Of a DNA stretch of 64,000 nt, positions 22,600 through 33,944 are shown piece by piece. The stretch's first letter is position 1. Every line of letters begins with the position of its first letter. The stretch spans positions 62,001-126,000 of the forward strand of contig QZCP01000590.1 of NCBI GenBank assembly GCA_003956705.1, given 5' to 3'. The DNA comes from Brevipalpus yothersi (lineage: Eukaryota; Arthropoda; Arachnida; Trombidiformes; Tenuipalpidae). Position numbers and translations under genes: made by a program. The notes beneath the pieces are model-generated. The model searched no databases, was not told the DNA's origin, and saw only the letters and a program-made list of their open reading frames with translations.

Positions 22600-23420
22600 T
22601 GTGACCAGCAATCCTCTTTGATGAAACCTTAGCTTCTGGCTCTCTCTTTCTCATTTATTCAATCTATTCAACCTATTAAATTCATTAATATTCACTCTTC
22701 CATGCTTTCTTTTGTCTCAATTTTCGTGTGCTCTCTGTACCTTCGGCACTTGTTCTCCCCATGAGAGAATTGTCTTCAGCCAATGAGTGGCCTCAGTCTG
22801 CGATGAACTATATCCTCTCTCCCCTTCGATTGCTATAAAAAAAGCCACTCGATCTTAGTGTCGATACAAACTAGTTACACCCACTCAGTTCAGTTGAAAC
22901 TTTGTCCTATTGTGTGGTCAGATTTCATCATCTCAGTTAATCTTTTAATTAACTTTCACTCGCAAGTCAGTGATTTGTCTTGCACTTCTAGCACTCACAA
23001 GTCAGTGTCTGTCTCGACCCAAATAGGTTTCTTCGCCTGATAGCCACCCTTCAGCCTTGTAGGTTATCGAAGAGGAGTAATTGGCTTTCAGAGCTGTGGA
23101 AGTCGCGAATCTGCTTCTTCGAGCTGATATATATTCTACAACAATACTTTCATCACCACATTCCAGAATAAATAATGACAGAACATTGTGGATTTGTTTT
23201 GGGGCAAATTGGTTCTTTTAGAAGTCCCGAGTCAGATTTTCCAGGGTTTTCCATGATTCAAATCTATTCTCCATGTATAACGTCCATAGAAAGATTCTCA
23301 TCCTGTTGATTAACGCTACCTTTCCGTTAGTTGAGATTGTCAGAGAGGATCAGTTATGGTTTATAATTCTTTTCAATGATAATTTCAAACTTTCCAAAAT
23401 AACCAATCTAAGATGTTGTC
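22600..23420. other. Block-2-specific sequence with TATA-box promoter-like core
   Basis: Absent from block 1, where the flanks meet near 9535. It contains TATAAAA at 22834-22840 preceded by a CT-rich stretch. It could be a retroelement fragment such as a solo LTR, or ancestral sequence deleted from block 1. No matching terminal repeats or target duplication could be identified. The 60-aa and 76-aa frames (22858-23040, 23273-23503) are unsupported, except that the second runs into the receptor relic. Confidence 0.3.
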
Positions 23421-23424
23421 ATTT

Positions 23425-24280
23425 CTACTCTCTGAAGTTACTGGGTTACTACTTCAGCACTGATTTATTCGTCCAAAGATCATCCACAATCGACAAACTT
23501 TAAGATTTTGTAGATTATTGAGCAGCCGACTATATTCCAATGTAGAGAAAGCATTCTGGAATACAAACAATACATACATACAGTGTTTTTAGAAAGCTTC
23601 TCAACAATAAAAGAAAACCTGGAAGATAGCTGTCAAGAATGCTGTCTAGATAAATGTCTGATGAATGATGATTATTTGAATATTGATTATTTGAGCGTAC
23701 ATTCAATCAGACCACGAATTGGTTCTCTATTATGGTTCAAGAATTGATGACATCTCTTTTTATTGGATTGAAAGTAGGCTCAACGAGCAAACTTCATATG
23801 AAGAGGAAACATTGTTTGAATTGAGCTCACATGATTGTCAATTATCATCTAAGAAAAGATCCATTAAGGACCTTAAAGGAATCTTACATCAAGAGAGGGT
23901 AGGCTATAACTCTGGTTGGAACATCTTGGATCACCAGTATAGAAGTTTAAAGTACCTTATCACTGCCTAATATTCTATATTTTACACCTTTTTTGCAACA
24001 AATTTTCTCAATCATTTATTTTTGAAATCATCTATTCAAAAAAATTGCTAAAAAAGCCTCTAGGGCTCAATAGGAGAATCGATGATGCCCAGGTCACATC
24101 GATTCTTTCGAAGAACCTAACCAGACTTCCACCGAATCATGACTTTGAATATCAGATGACTATCCTTGCTTTTTTTCTCTGTTTTGCAAGCATTCCCATA
24201 TGTGAGAATGGAATCCATGAACTCAAGCTTCAGAATAGAAGAATGAAAATGAATTTGGTCTCTTGAATTGTATCCGTTGT
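23425..24280 (+). pseudogene. Degenerate ionotropic-receptor-like gene, block 2
   Basis: Starts in the second helix (GYYFSTDLFVQ near 23450), followed by the STIDKL motif and a stop. It goes on through a recognisable S2 region (CLDKCLMNDDY, then RPRIGS near 23700) with many stops and frameshifts. It ends with a last-helix remnant at 24060-24245 (a CPGHIDSFEEPN run, then ENGIHELK in another frame). Block 1 keeps only parts of it. Clearly dead. Confidence 0.7.
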
Positions 24281-24437
24281 TTGAGACCCTCAAAAGTCCA
24301 TCAACAATTGGAAATGAAACCAGTCTCACATTTCTTTCTTGTTCTTGAAGATTTTGATCATGATAGCTCAAAATAAACAGCAACAGAGCATTCATATGGA
24401 TAGCCTGATTTATTGCATTGAAATCGATAGATAGATT

Positions 24438-26170
24438 TCAATTGTATCTGAAATAGATAAATTTCCATTCTGAGAGCTCATCTTGAATGAATCTCTTATT
24501 ATTCTTGAGTCTTGATGATACTTCAAAGAAAATAATCTCAAAGATCAAAACAGTAAAGCAGATCATGAGTCCTAGAAAGAAAAGTAGAAAGAGCGGGACA
24601 ACATTGGTGATTGTGATTGGTAGCCATTCAGATGAATCGAAAGGATCCTTGAAGCCGAAACACTGCCAACTTTCTGACGGCTTAATATATATTCTCAACA
24701 CCTCCAGGATCAATGCACCAAGCTGCATGGAATTCATTACCTTAGCTGCGAGAAAAATCTGAGCCCTGAATGGAATTTAAATCTTAATTAGAAATACTCC
24801 CAATTTGAGTGTCATTATGAAAAATTCTTGATTGGTTGTGATACGCGACATACCTTTTCTCTATGTACTTTCTCTTGTATTCTTTACACGAATCATTGTG
24901 GAGAATGATTGGTGCTCCTAGAAGTTGTCGTCCAACTTCCTCAGTTCCAATATGGGCCACATTTTCACCAGTCCAAGATCCAGAGCAGCCAAATTTTATC
25001 AGACCAATTGCAGTCTTTTCCATCAAAAAGGCCACTGTTGGTGTTTTCGAATACTTTTTTGCTATATTAGCAGCTCTGAAGATATCATCATCTGCGAGAC
25101 ACTCATTAATTCCAATTGATAGAGCTTTTTGCCAAATTTTTTGCTTGGTTGGTGAGGAACTTTTGGAAAATATTGTGTGTACGCCTCCATATTTTCTCCA
25201 TATTGGCCTGAAGCTTTGTGCCTTAGGGTCGAGAACATCTTCCAGGGTGTCAATCGTGAATGGTTTTCTTTGTATAACTAGATCGGTGTTCATATTACAG
25301 CCCAGAATGATGAAAAATAATGCTATGAAAAGGGTAATGCTGAACATCAGAGTCTTGTATCCCATTAAGCTTGTGGCACGAAAATTTTGGTGAAAGAACA
25401 GTTCCACAGAATACCAGAAAGAATTGAATAGATTTTTGAATCTCATCTCTCTCAATTCTGCCCAAATGAGGAAAAATTTGAGGATTAAGACGGTAAGAAC
25501 CGCCAATCCTCCGTACAACACTAGCATCCAGTCAATTAAACTCAGAATATCTCTGACTTCTATCCGTGGTTCAGGAGCAAGAGATAGAATGACAATTTTT
25601 TGCTCATCCATTGGTGGTGATAGATCAAATCGAGAATCTTTCGAAGAATAAGGTGCAAATAGAGGAAAAACTTCTACTTCCTGAAAAGTATAAAGTATAA
25701 AGTTTTCCATGGGTTAAGTAAATTTTTAGCAACAAAAATTTTGAACTTACTTTCATTCCAATGAATTGCTTATCACTGTGATCAGTAATATCTCCAATAT
25801 GAATTGCGGTTGTTCTATTGAATTTTCAAAAGAAATGATTTGAATAAATTCAGACTATCAATAAATTTACAAAATATAAATATAAATAAAGCTAATTGTT
25901 AGTTACCTCACCGGTCCTGAACTCTCAATCCAGGACATCAAATCTTGAAACTTATTGAGACTGAAATAGTGTTTCCCATCTCTGACCTCAGTTGTAAGAA
26001 ATGGTACAGCCTAAGAAGGAGTAATCAGTCAAGTCTAGATCATTAGAACATGATTTAAATAACTGGCAAGCATCTTGAATACTTGGTATTTAGATATTTC
26101 ATTTGAACACTGATATCAAATATTATTCATTACTCACCGAAAAAACACCATAAGTTAAACTACAATTCAT
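24438..26170 (-). CDS. Ionotropic-receptor-like ligand-gated channel, copy G
   Basis: Minus-strand exons in transcript order: 26170-26138, 26010-25907, 25814-25751, 25680-24854 and 24765-24438, joining in frame to 451 aa. Exon 1 reads MNCSLTYGVFS, exon 2 ends SSGPVR, and exon 3 has GDITDHSDKQF. Exon 4 is 827 nt, with the second helix ending GCNMNTDLVI and the FTIDTLEDVLDP motif. Exon 5 must use the acceptor CATTCAG just upstream of 24765. The site nearer the ATG (CTAG in copy C) is CTAA here. Against copy C, the stop codon after ...DELSE is changed to TGG, adding eight residues at the C-terminus. Partner of copy C in the block duplication. Confidence 0.65.
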
Positions 26171-27105
26171 TGAATTTTAATTTGATGATTGTCAACAGAA
26201 ATTCAGGGCTGATCAAGGAGTTCATTGAATTCGAAAAACTATGTTAGAATTTCTCAATTCTATTCGATCTCTGTTTTTTGGAAAATTTGTACGCTTCTTT
26301 CAAACTGTACCATTGGTGTGTTTTTAATCTCCATTCTCAGCAGCAAGATATATAAACCACATTTTTGTTGTTTCTTTTTATTCATTGAATAGAATTTCGA
26401 TTGATTTTTTGGGTCTCTAAATGTGAGAGTACAGGATAGGGCATCAAGATTCATTTTTTTCAACTGAAAAGATTTTTCAACAAGTTTTACCAGGTTTACT
26501 AGGTACCAAGTTATTGGGTATCATTAAAATAAATAGTGGTACAATTTGGTCAGAAGTATGAGATACTATAGTTGCAATGAACAATCGGTACCATGTTCAT
26601 TTATATTAGATGACATTTACAGAGTATATGATATAAGAAATGAAAGTTCTAAATTAATTCGCAGAGAACTCGTAAAATATTCATCGAAAACCATTACTGA
26701 ATGAAACATTGAATTGGCTGGGGATAAAAGATCGATTAGGAGATCTTTCCTAATCTGACTTATCTCGAATATTCTCCTCCGATTGATGTACTTACAAGTT
26801 CTAGATTCGAAATAATTCTGATTACTCTCTTGGCTGATTGATTTATTCTTCGGTGTATAATTTGGAGAATCTTTTTTGGAGAATAATGTAATGAAATTGA
26901 TTCATGTTGCTGGACAAGGGACTCTCATGAACAAGATAGTGGTACAAAACACCCAAAGAAATCGCATAAAACTTCTAACTATATTGGCTGATCATTCTAG
27001 CTCAATAATTTCCTTGAGCAGATTCCTTTCCTTAAATTTTCAGTCTGTTGATTTCTCTGCGATTCGAATTGAAAGACTCAGTTTCGAAATTGATGAGAGG
27101 AACTG

Positions 27106-28392
27106 AGTAATCGGTAATGATTTTTTGGATTTAATACACAAGAGAAAATGTCAGTAAAAAATTGCGCAATCTCATCCATTTTTCAATGAATTTGGTCAAG
27201 TGGAAAGGTGTCACTGGGAATTTTAAAAGACCGTGCGAAATAAAACTATTTTAGAACATTCAGCTCTAAATGTCAATTGGGCACCTCATTCCATAAAAGT
27301 TACCTTCTATTGTTCCTCTTAGAAAAACTCTTATTAACCAGGAGAATGAAAATTCTACCACTTGATCAATTTTATCCAGTCAATTTGTCTTCTAGAAACT
27401 ACATGTATAACTATTAATAGATTGAATGTGAGAGTTTTAGAGAAACTTTAATGGACAATAATCTCAAGGAATGCTCAGGAGACTTGTAAAGAAGCTTACA
27501 TAGATGAATATAAATATAAATACCAATCCATTTCGCTCACAGGTGAATCAATGATGAGGTACATTAAGCTTAACATTCGATATGATTCCAATAAGTACAT
27601 ACGATTTACTATCAGATTCTTTAGATTTTAGAACAGTAGGTGTGAGCGCTTCACATTAGTTCCATCAATTTTACTAGGGGACCTTAATTTTTTTCCACTC
27701 AGGCTTAAGAATAGGGAAATATTTTCGGATCCAGTTTAGTGAGGCCCAAATAGGGGGGGGTATGCATAAATCAAATGCGAATCTAGAAAATAGATATCCA
27801 AATGTGAATTAGTTTTAAAATCTAGAAGAATCCAATAATCTAATGATTAACATTTCTGATACTGTTCAATCTAGTCCTGAATAATTACTTTTTAAGAGAT
27901 TTGAGGTCATTTTGACCGTGAATTTTGCCAATATTTGAATGGGCAGACTGAGATACAAGAATAAACACAATGAGAATATATCCAAGAAATCGATTGATCG
28001 AGCTCGGTAAAGACTCGGTGTGAATATCTGTGGATACACCAGCTGCAGCATCATTATGCTAAAACTTTAATTATTGTGGTGTAATCAAATAAAAAAGAGC
28101 TTCGAACTCGATAAAACTATGAACTGCCTATGAGAGCGTGTATAGCTTCAAAAGTCATCGATAATCCTGTGCCAGGACACTTTTTTTGTTTTTGTTTGTT
28201 TGTTACTTTGTTTTTTTTAGCGAAACTTTAATGAGCTATGAAAATGAACATACTGTCACTGAATTGTTAGTTTCTACACAATTCGATCTGGTTTTCATTG
28301 CCAAGAGCTCAAATTTAAGAATGTTTATGAGTCCTAGTTTATTTCTAGTTAAGACTAGGCTAATTGATAATTTTCTCTATAAATAAAGTAAG
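27106..28392. other. Intergenic stretch between copies G and H
   Basis: No supported gene. A run of eight G lies near 27757-27764, and a T/G-rich stretch near 28180-28220. ORFs at 27866-28054 (-) and 28186-28386 (+) have no recognisable motif. Confidence 0.35.
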
Positions 28393-29945
28393 ATGCTGTG
28401 CAATTTGACATGGGTCATATTTTCAGTGAGTACAGATTAATTGAAATGGTCCTAGTGAGATCGCTAGACTAATTCAACTCTATCTATATTTTAGATTTCT
28501 CCCCTTTTTGAAGTCCAAACTGAGCATGGAAGAATCATTTCTGAGCCCAAAAATGCAGCAAGATTTGCTTCCTGGTTTGAAGATGCATCTATCAGGTGAG
28601 GTTTTGAAGAAACATTTCGGATCCCACATTTTTAAAAATCTGTTTAATATTTTTTGGTTAATTCAACTGATCTTGATTGTTTTTTAAAGAATGATTTTTT
28701 TGGATGTTGGAGAGATTGTTATTTCAGATGTCGATAAGTTATTCCAGAATGAGGTAATATTGGTGGATAAGATTTTGATTGATTCATTTTTTCTATCTCT
28801 GCTTCTCTTCTGAAGAAAATTGAGATCATCCCACTATGGAGAAGTTTTTCATCTCAAAATCCTGATTTTGAACTATCTCCAGGAATGATCGAAGAGAAAA
28901 TTGTCATGCTTACATATGCTCCACTGATGTATGAAAAATCGCAAAATTTATTTGGTCTCTTGAATTGGAAAATCTGGCATTGTGGATTACTGATCGTGAT
29001 ACTTTGGTTGGTTCTAAAATATATACTCAATCGAACCTTCTCATTTTCAAATGGATTCAGGAAAATTCCAGACATTATTTGGATGAGTTTTAAATTTTAT
29101 TTTTTCCAGCACTTTCCTTCAAGGGAACCAAACCAGGCTAGAGCGATCACTGCAGCCATAGCAATTTTCATGTTTTTCCTATTCAGTATAATGAATTCTT
29201 TGATCAGCACTGATTTAGTTATCGGTGAGAAACCCTTCATGATTGATCATCTGGAGAACGTTCTCGATCCTCGTGCCTCAAAATTCAGGCCAATGTGGAG
29301 AAAATTTGACGGAACATATACAATTTTTTCAGAAAGTCAAAATCCTGTGAAGCAAAAAATTTGGCAAAAAGCTCTCTCAATTGGTGTCGAAAAATGTTTT
29401 CTCTCCGACGATTTATCCTATAATCTTGCCCAGGAATTCTCCAAAGTTCCAAAGGTTATATTTACGCTAAAGTCCATTGCAGATGGTATAAACCTATTTT
29501 CCTGTGGTGGTATTCTATCAACACGGAAAAATAAAATGCATTTCGGCAAAGAGAACATAGGCGAGGAACTTTTAAGCTTCCCTTATCGTCTGAAGAATGA
29601 CTCTTGCAAGGGATTCAAGCGGACTTTTATCAGGAAAAGGTAATTTTAAATATCTCTCCAATGACAAAGTTTGAAGTTGAGACTATTCATAGGGTTCAAG
29701 CAACACTTGAAGCTAACGTGTTTGGTAAAAAGCACAAGTCCGCTTCTATGACTGATATGGTGCGATCTCTGGTAAATCCTCTCATAGAGTGGAGATGTCT
29801 TGGTTGGAAAGATCCTTTCGAAAATAGCTCCATATGGCTACAAATTACCTCTTTGAATACTCATCTACTCTTTTTGTTCCTTTTCTCTGGTATTTTCTTC
29901 GGTTTAATCATACTTATTGGAGAGATCATCATCTCAAGCATCTAA
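28393..29945 (+). CDS. Ionotropic-receptor-like ligand-gated channel, copy H
   Basis: Exons 28393-28425, 28495-28595, 28691-28754, 28816-29639 and 29693-29945 join in frame to 424 aa. It is the most divergent intact copy but keeps the same layout and phases. Exon 1 reads MLCNLTWVIFS, and exon 2 ends WFEDASIR. Exon 3 lacks the usual GD-type motif and has LDVGEIVISDVD instead. In exon 4 the first helix follows LLNWKIW, and the second ends MNSLISTDLVIGEKPF, keeping the aspartate. It is followed by IDHLENVLDPRA. The S2 half has GKENIGEELL and NDSC. Exon 5 has WRCLGWKDPF and a short tail after the last helix. It lies outside the duplicated blocks and may be closer to the founder of the array. Confidence 0.65.
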
Positions 29946-32133
29946 TCCTCTCGTTAATCGTTTCATAATTTTTAAGCATCCCATTGTGAAATTTCGAGAG
30001 CATGGTGAATTTCATTCCAGACCAACTAATCAAGTTGATTTATGGTAACTAAATCATCAAAATCACCAAAAAATAAGATATCCATCAAAACACGACAAGC
30101 AGTATCTCTTTTATCTCTTTTCAGTCACGTTAAATAATCTCTCAAATTTGAGTAAATTTGGATGAATTCCTTAAGAATTCATTCTGCGTCGAGGAAATCT
30201 GTGAATTTGATTTAATTTATTTTAATCAGTAATAAAAGAAAAAAAAATTTTTTGCGCCATTACAAAGCGCGCGTGATTCAAATTGTGCGTTTCTGTTGTA
30301 TTGCTAAAAATTAAAAGCTGATTTAATCACTTTCTCAACAAACATGAACTGGTGTGATTCGGAAAGTATATTTATGCCATCTACACCTCCTCCTCATCGT
30401 CCAATAAATTCACGAATAAATGAAGGGATTATTTGCACCTACTTTTGTGAATTATTATACTGATTTATGCTAAGAGAGGCAGAAAATAAATGTTTCTTTA
30501 TTGAACAGAGAATTCCCCTTTTTTTATTGCACAACCAAGTAACATACTGACGTTAATAACAATATCTTGAACAAAATACACTTTAAAATTCTGAAACAAA
30601 TGTTTCCTGGGATCTCAACACTAAGTGATCCCGATATTTTTCAAGATCAATTGCTCAATAAACTGAATGTGTGTGCGTCAAACCAGATCCTACAAGCTTC
30701 AACTGAATGCGTATACAAAAGAAATATAATAATACTTTCATGGTGTGTTTCGAATTACACTTTCATTCAAGTACGTTGTACTCTATTCTTCTTTCGTTCA
30801 CGGAGTGTATATCCATGTCCCAGGAGATGAAAATTTCAACCATATCGATAATTTTCGAGATGATATCGTTAATTAAGGAGGGATAATTTTTTTTATTTTT
30901 TTATTTCTAAAAATTTTCTCACCATAAAATCTTTGATTAAAGATTTTGGCAACAAAGAAATGGTGTTTGTATTGAGCTCATTGAATTTTATTGCGTGACT
31001 TGATGGTTTACGTATTCTCTTTGGTAGTATCGCCTTGAAGATGCTAGTTGATCTCTAATAACATTGATCAAAAAATATTATCTACGCAATAGGTATCAGT
31101 AAATCTATACTCTTGTTTGTTTCCTCGATTTCGATGTTAGCACTTTATTATTATTATTACTATTATCGTTATGAGAAGAAGAAAAATAGGCTTCAATGGA
31201 TGCATTCATTTACTCCATCACACTCATGGTCAACATGTTGAGTGTGATCATCAACACCATCATCATCCTCTCAACTAAATTATCGAAATGATTTTAACGT
31301 AATTCGGATTCTTTTTTATGTATACTCTCTCATTCATGTAATATGAGAGGAACGTTACCAACCTATTTTAATAGTAATGCATACTGTTTTCCTCGATTTC
31401 ATGAGCTTCCCAACACACTAGCACTCACACACACTCACTTGTCCCGTATCATTTTTCATTATAATCAATTTTCATTCATAATAGTATGATTATCATCACC
31501 CATTCACTGATCTCATCATCATCATGAATAATATTATACACCTTCAACCTTTGCCATGAGCATTTCTTTTCTCACTCCTCTTTCAATCCCTTTACACTCC
31601 TTTTGCACTTGAAAAGGAATTATCGTGAGAGAGAAAGAGATCGAAATAGTTCAATATCGGTATTATCGAACGAAAGTATCGCAAAATAGACAAATTTGAA
31701 GTGGGTTTATAAATGAAAATGATTAATCTTGACAATCGATCGGGTTTGATTGGTGCATATAAATACATGTGCACTATCAATTCGGTATTCATCATAATTT
31801 TTTCTCTCTCTCTCTCTTTGCCTTTCTCTGGCTCTTCCCTCTCAGCACACACACTCATTCTCGAGGTTGGTTACCGGCAGTTTGCCATAACATCAAGCGA
31901 AAGAAAGTGTGAAAGTGATTATCTGCCTGATCATTGATAAGCATTTTTCCAAATAATAATATACATTGGATTCGCCCCTATTTACGTTGCGTTTTACGAA
32001 CACAATTAAAGACTGTACCCAGCCTGCACGCTATGAGAAAACTTGTGCACCTAATATGGTTATCTAATGTTATAATGAATCACTTTTTCGGAAGACAATA
32101 TTGGTTGATTTGAGTAATTATCAGAGAGGGGAA

Positions 32134-32195
<62 letters not shown>

Positions 32196-33146
32196 ACTCA
32201 AAGGACCAGCCTCTTCGACCTGACCAGAAAAAGTCCAAGTCCTCTTATGCTAATTGTTCTCTTGAATACCAGTATCTCAGTCATCTTCTCCCTGAACATG
32301 TGGTTCCAGTCCGAAGATTCCATTTTTATGTTCTCCCGAAAGCATGATCCAATTTTTATTGACTAAATCTAGCGGTATGGTGGCACAAAAAAAGGTACAT
32401 TCTAATTATGGGACGTTTGACAAGAGCCCCCCAAGGTGTAATCTTGAATTGATGGTGGGCATAGGCAATCCTATTAGACAGATGTGAATAAGGTGGAAGA
32501 AAGAAGAAAAAGAGCAAGAAGAAGAGGACGACGAAGAAGAAGAAGAAGGAGCGAAAAAAGATGAGCAAGTGAGAGGAAAAAAAATTGAAGTGATGGTAGA
32601 AAAATATTTCAACTATTTGGGCATTTCTCTATCTCTCCCAGTATTGAGACTTGATTCAACCAGAACCGGCTGGCAAAAGAATCCAGGGAGAAGTGGATCG
32701 AAAAGAGAGAGAGAGAGGGCAAAAAAAATTGAGGATAGGAATGAAGGGAAAAAAATTCTCATCATCTATCTTCTCTCTCTCCACTGAAAATTTTGATGAA
32801 ATTGCAGCAAAAGTGGCCACTATTGATGCTGAGGAGAGAGAGTGAATCTTCATATCTGATTTCAAGGATGCTTTTAATCCCAAAGAGCATTTCAACAGTT
32901 ACAGAGAGCATGATAATCGAGGGGAAATTTTTGGAGGATGAAGAGCAAAGAGAGCTGAATATGTAGCTGATAATGATGATGAAAATTGAAACAAATCAGG
33001 GGAAAGAGGGAGAGAAAGAGAGCAAAAGAGGCTGAGAGAGAGAAAGAGAGAGAGAGAAAGAGAGAGCAAAGGAGCATTCAATTTGAGAGCAAAGCTTAGC
33101 TCATGTGTGAGTATGTCTCTCTCTCTCTTATTCAACTTGATTTCGG
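29946..33146. other. Intergenic stretch between the array and the 33.5-kb gene
   Basis: No gene recognised. It holds a (GA)n tract at 32136-32193, short CT and TTATTA runs (31145-31175, 31803-31820) and an imperfect GA-rich stretch at 33001-33066. ORFs here (for example 30567-30830, 32356-32612) are low-complexity or lack any motif. Confidence 0.4.
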
Positions 33147-33178
33147 TATAAAAGCTTCCGAGCTTCCAATGATCAGTT
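33147..33178 (+). promoter_or_regulatory. Core promoter: TATA box and arthropod initiator
   Basis: TATAAAAG at 33147-33154 and TCAGTT at 33173-33178, with the initiator A at 33175, 28 bases after the start of the TATA box. TCAGTY is the arthropod initiator consensus. The predicted 5' UTR to the ATG at 33483 is about 308 nt. Confidence 0.7.
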
Positions 33179-33482
33179 CATCAAGCATCAAGAGTTGAGA
33201 CAAGCAACTTGAATTGAACAGAACAATTCATACGATTTGCCTCTCGCAATTGATTTAAATTCATTGTGTGTGATCGTGATTTTTTTTGGTCAAAATTTTC
33301 ATAACGGTAAAAGATTTTGAAAACAATCAGTTTTTTTCGAGCTAGTTGAGCTCTGTTGTCAGTTGTGTGTGTACACATTCACTGATTTCGTTTAATTATC
33401 GTGTAAACGCCTTCATCTACATAATTTTACTCAATAAATCACATCAATATCAACAGCTTTCAACAACAATCAACTCCTTAAA

Positions 33483-33944
33483 ATGCCTTGTGTTGTTGAT
33501 CGTCTAATTTCTCCTATGCCTGAGCTTTGCGGTGATGAAAGTATAACCATGTCCGGTATTCTCGAAGTGGTCAGCCATAAGGGTAATCCACGCGTTCTGG
33601 TTGTGGTACACCGGACAACAACGGAACATTTTGCGATCATCTATCCAATTCGTTTGATTGCCTGTGCCCGTAAGCCACTATCAACCATCAATTTGAAATC
33701 ATCTGTGGCTAAAAAAGTTGACAAAGATCTCATCTACATAAGACCACGAAAAGATATCGATGGTGTATCACTAACACTACGTGTTATCGATCCAACCAAC
33801 AGAACTTGTGATGATTGGATAAGAGAATTGAGTGATAGTTCACCAAACTATGGCTGTATACCAATTTATCCTGATCTATCATGTAAGCCAATTCGTATAA
33901 GTTCATTCAGTTTGCCTACTTTGGTTGAAGATGTGGAAGATTAG
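33483..33944 (+). CDS. Small single-exon protein, possibly PH-like
   Basis: An uninterrupted frame of 153 aa (MPCVVDRLISPMPELCGDES...) with a good start context (A at -3) downstream of a clear TATA-initiator promoter. Residues about 23-118 read as alternating strands (SGILEVVS, PRVLVVVHR, HFAIIYPIR, DLIYIRP, VSLTLRVID). They end in a helix with a tryptophan (CDDWIRELS), the general plan of a pleckstrin-homology domain. The tail (33846-33941) is Pro/Ser-rich and ends acidic (VEDVED). I do not recognise the family, and the PH reading is structural guesswork. The lack of introns and a TATA promoter would suit an inducible gene. An AATAAA at 35327-35332 may end the transcript, although nearer variants are possible. 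Confidence 0.75.
   Translation: MPCVVDRLISPMPELCGDESITMSGILEVVSHKGNPRVLVVVHRTTTEHFAIIYPIRLIACARKPLSTINLKSSVAKKVDKDLIYIRPRKDIDGVSLTLRVIDPTNRTCDDWIRELSDSSPNYGCIPIYPDLSCKPIRISSFSLPTLVEDVED

Larger units (their letters stand above)
18085..27105. repeat. Segmental duplication, block 2 (partner 4660-13345)
   Basis: Aligns in order with block 1. It contains relic, gene F, pseudogene and gene G, where block 1 has relic, gene B, pseudogene and gene C. It keeps the empty target sites of the two block 1 insertions and carries about 1.1 kb (22615-23700) that block 1 lacks. Confidence 0.75.

Noticed and set aside
4660..30000. A CRISPR-like or regularly spaced repeat reading of the array
   Set aside because: Repeats are whole genes in an intron-containing eukaryotic genome, with no short spaced repeats.
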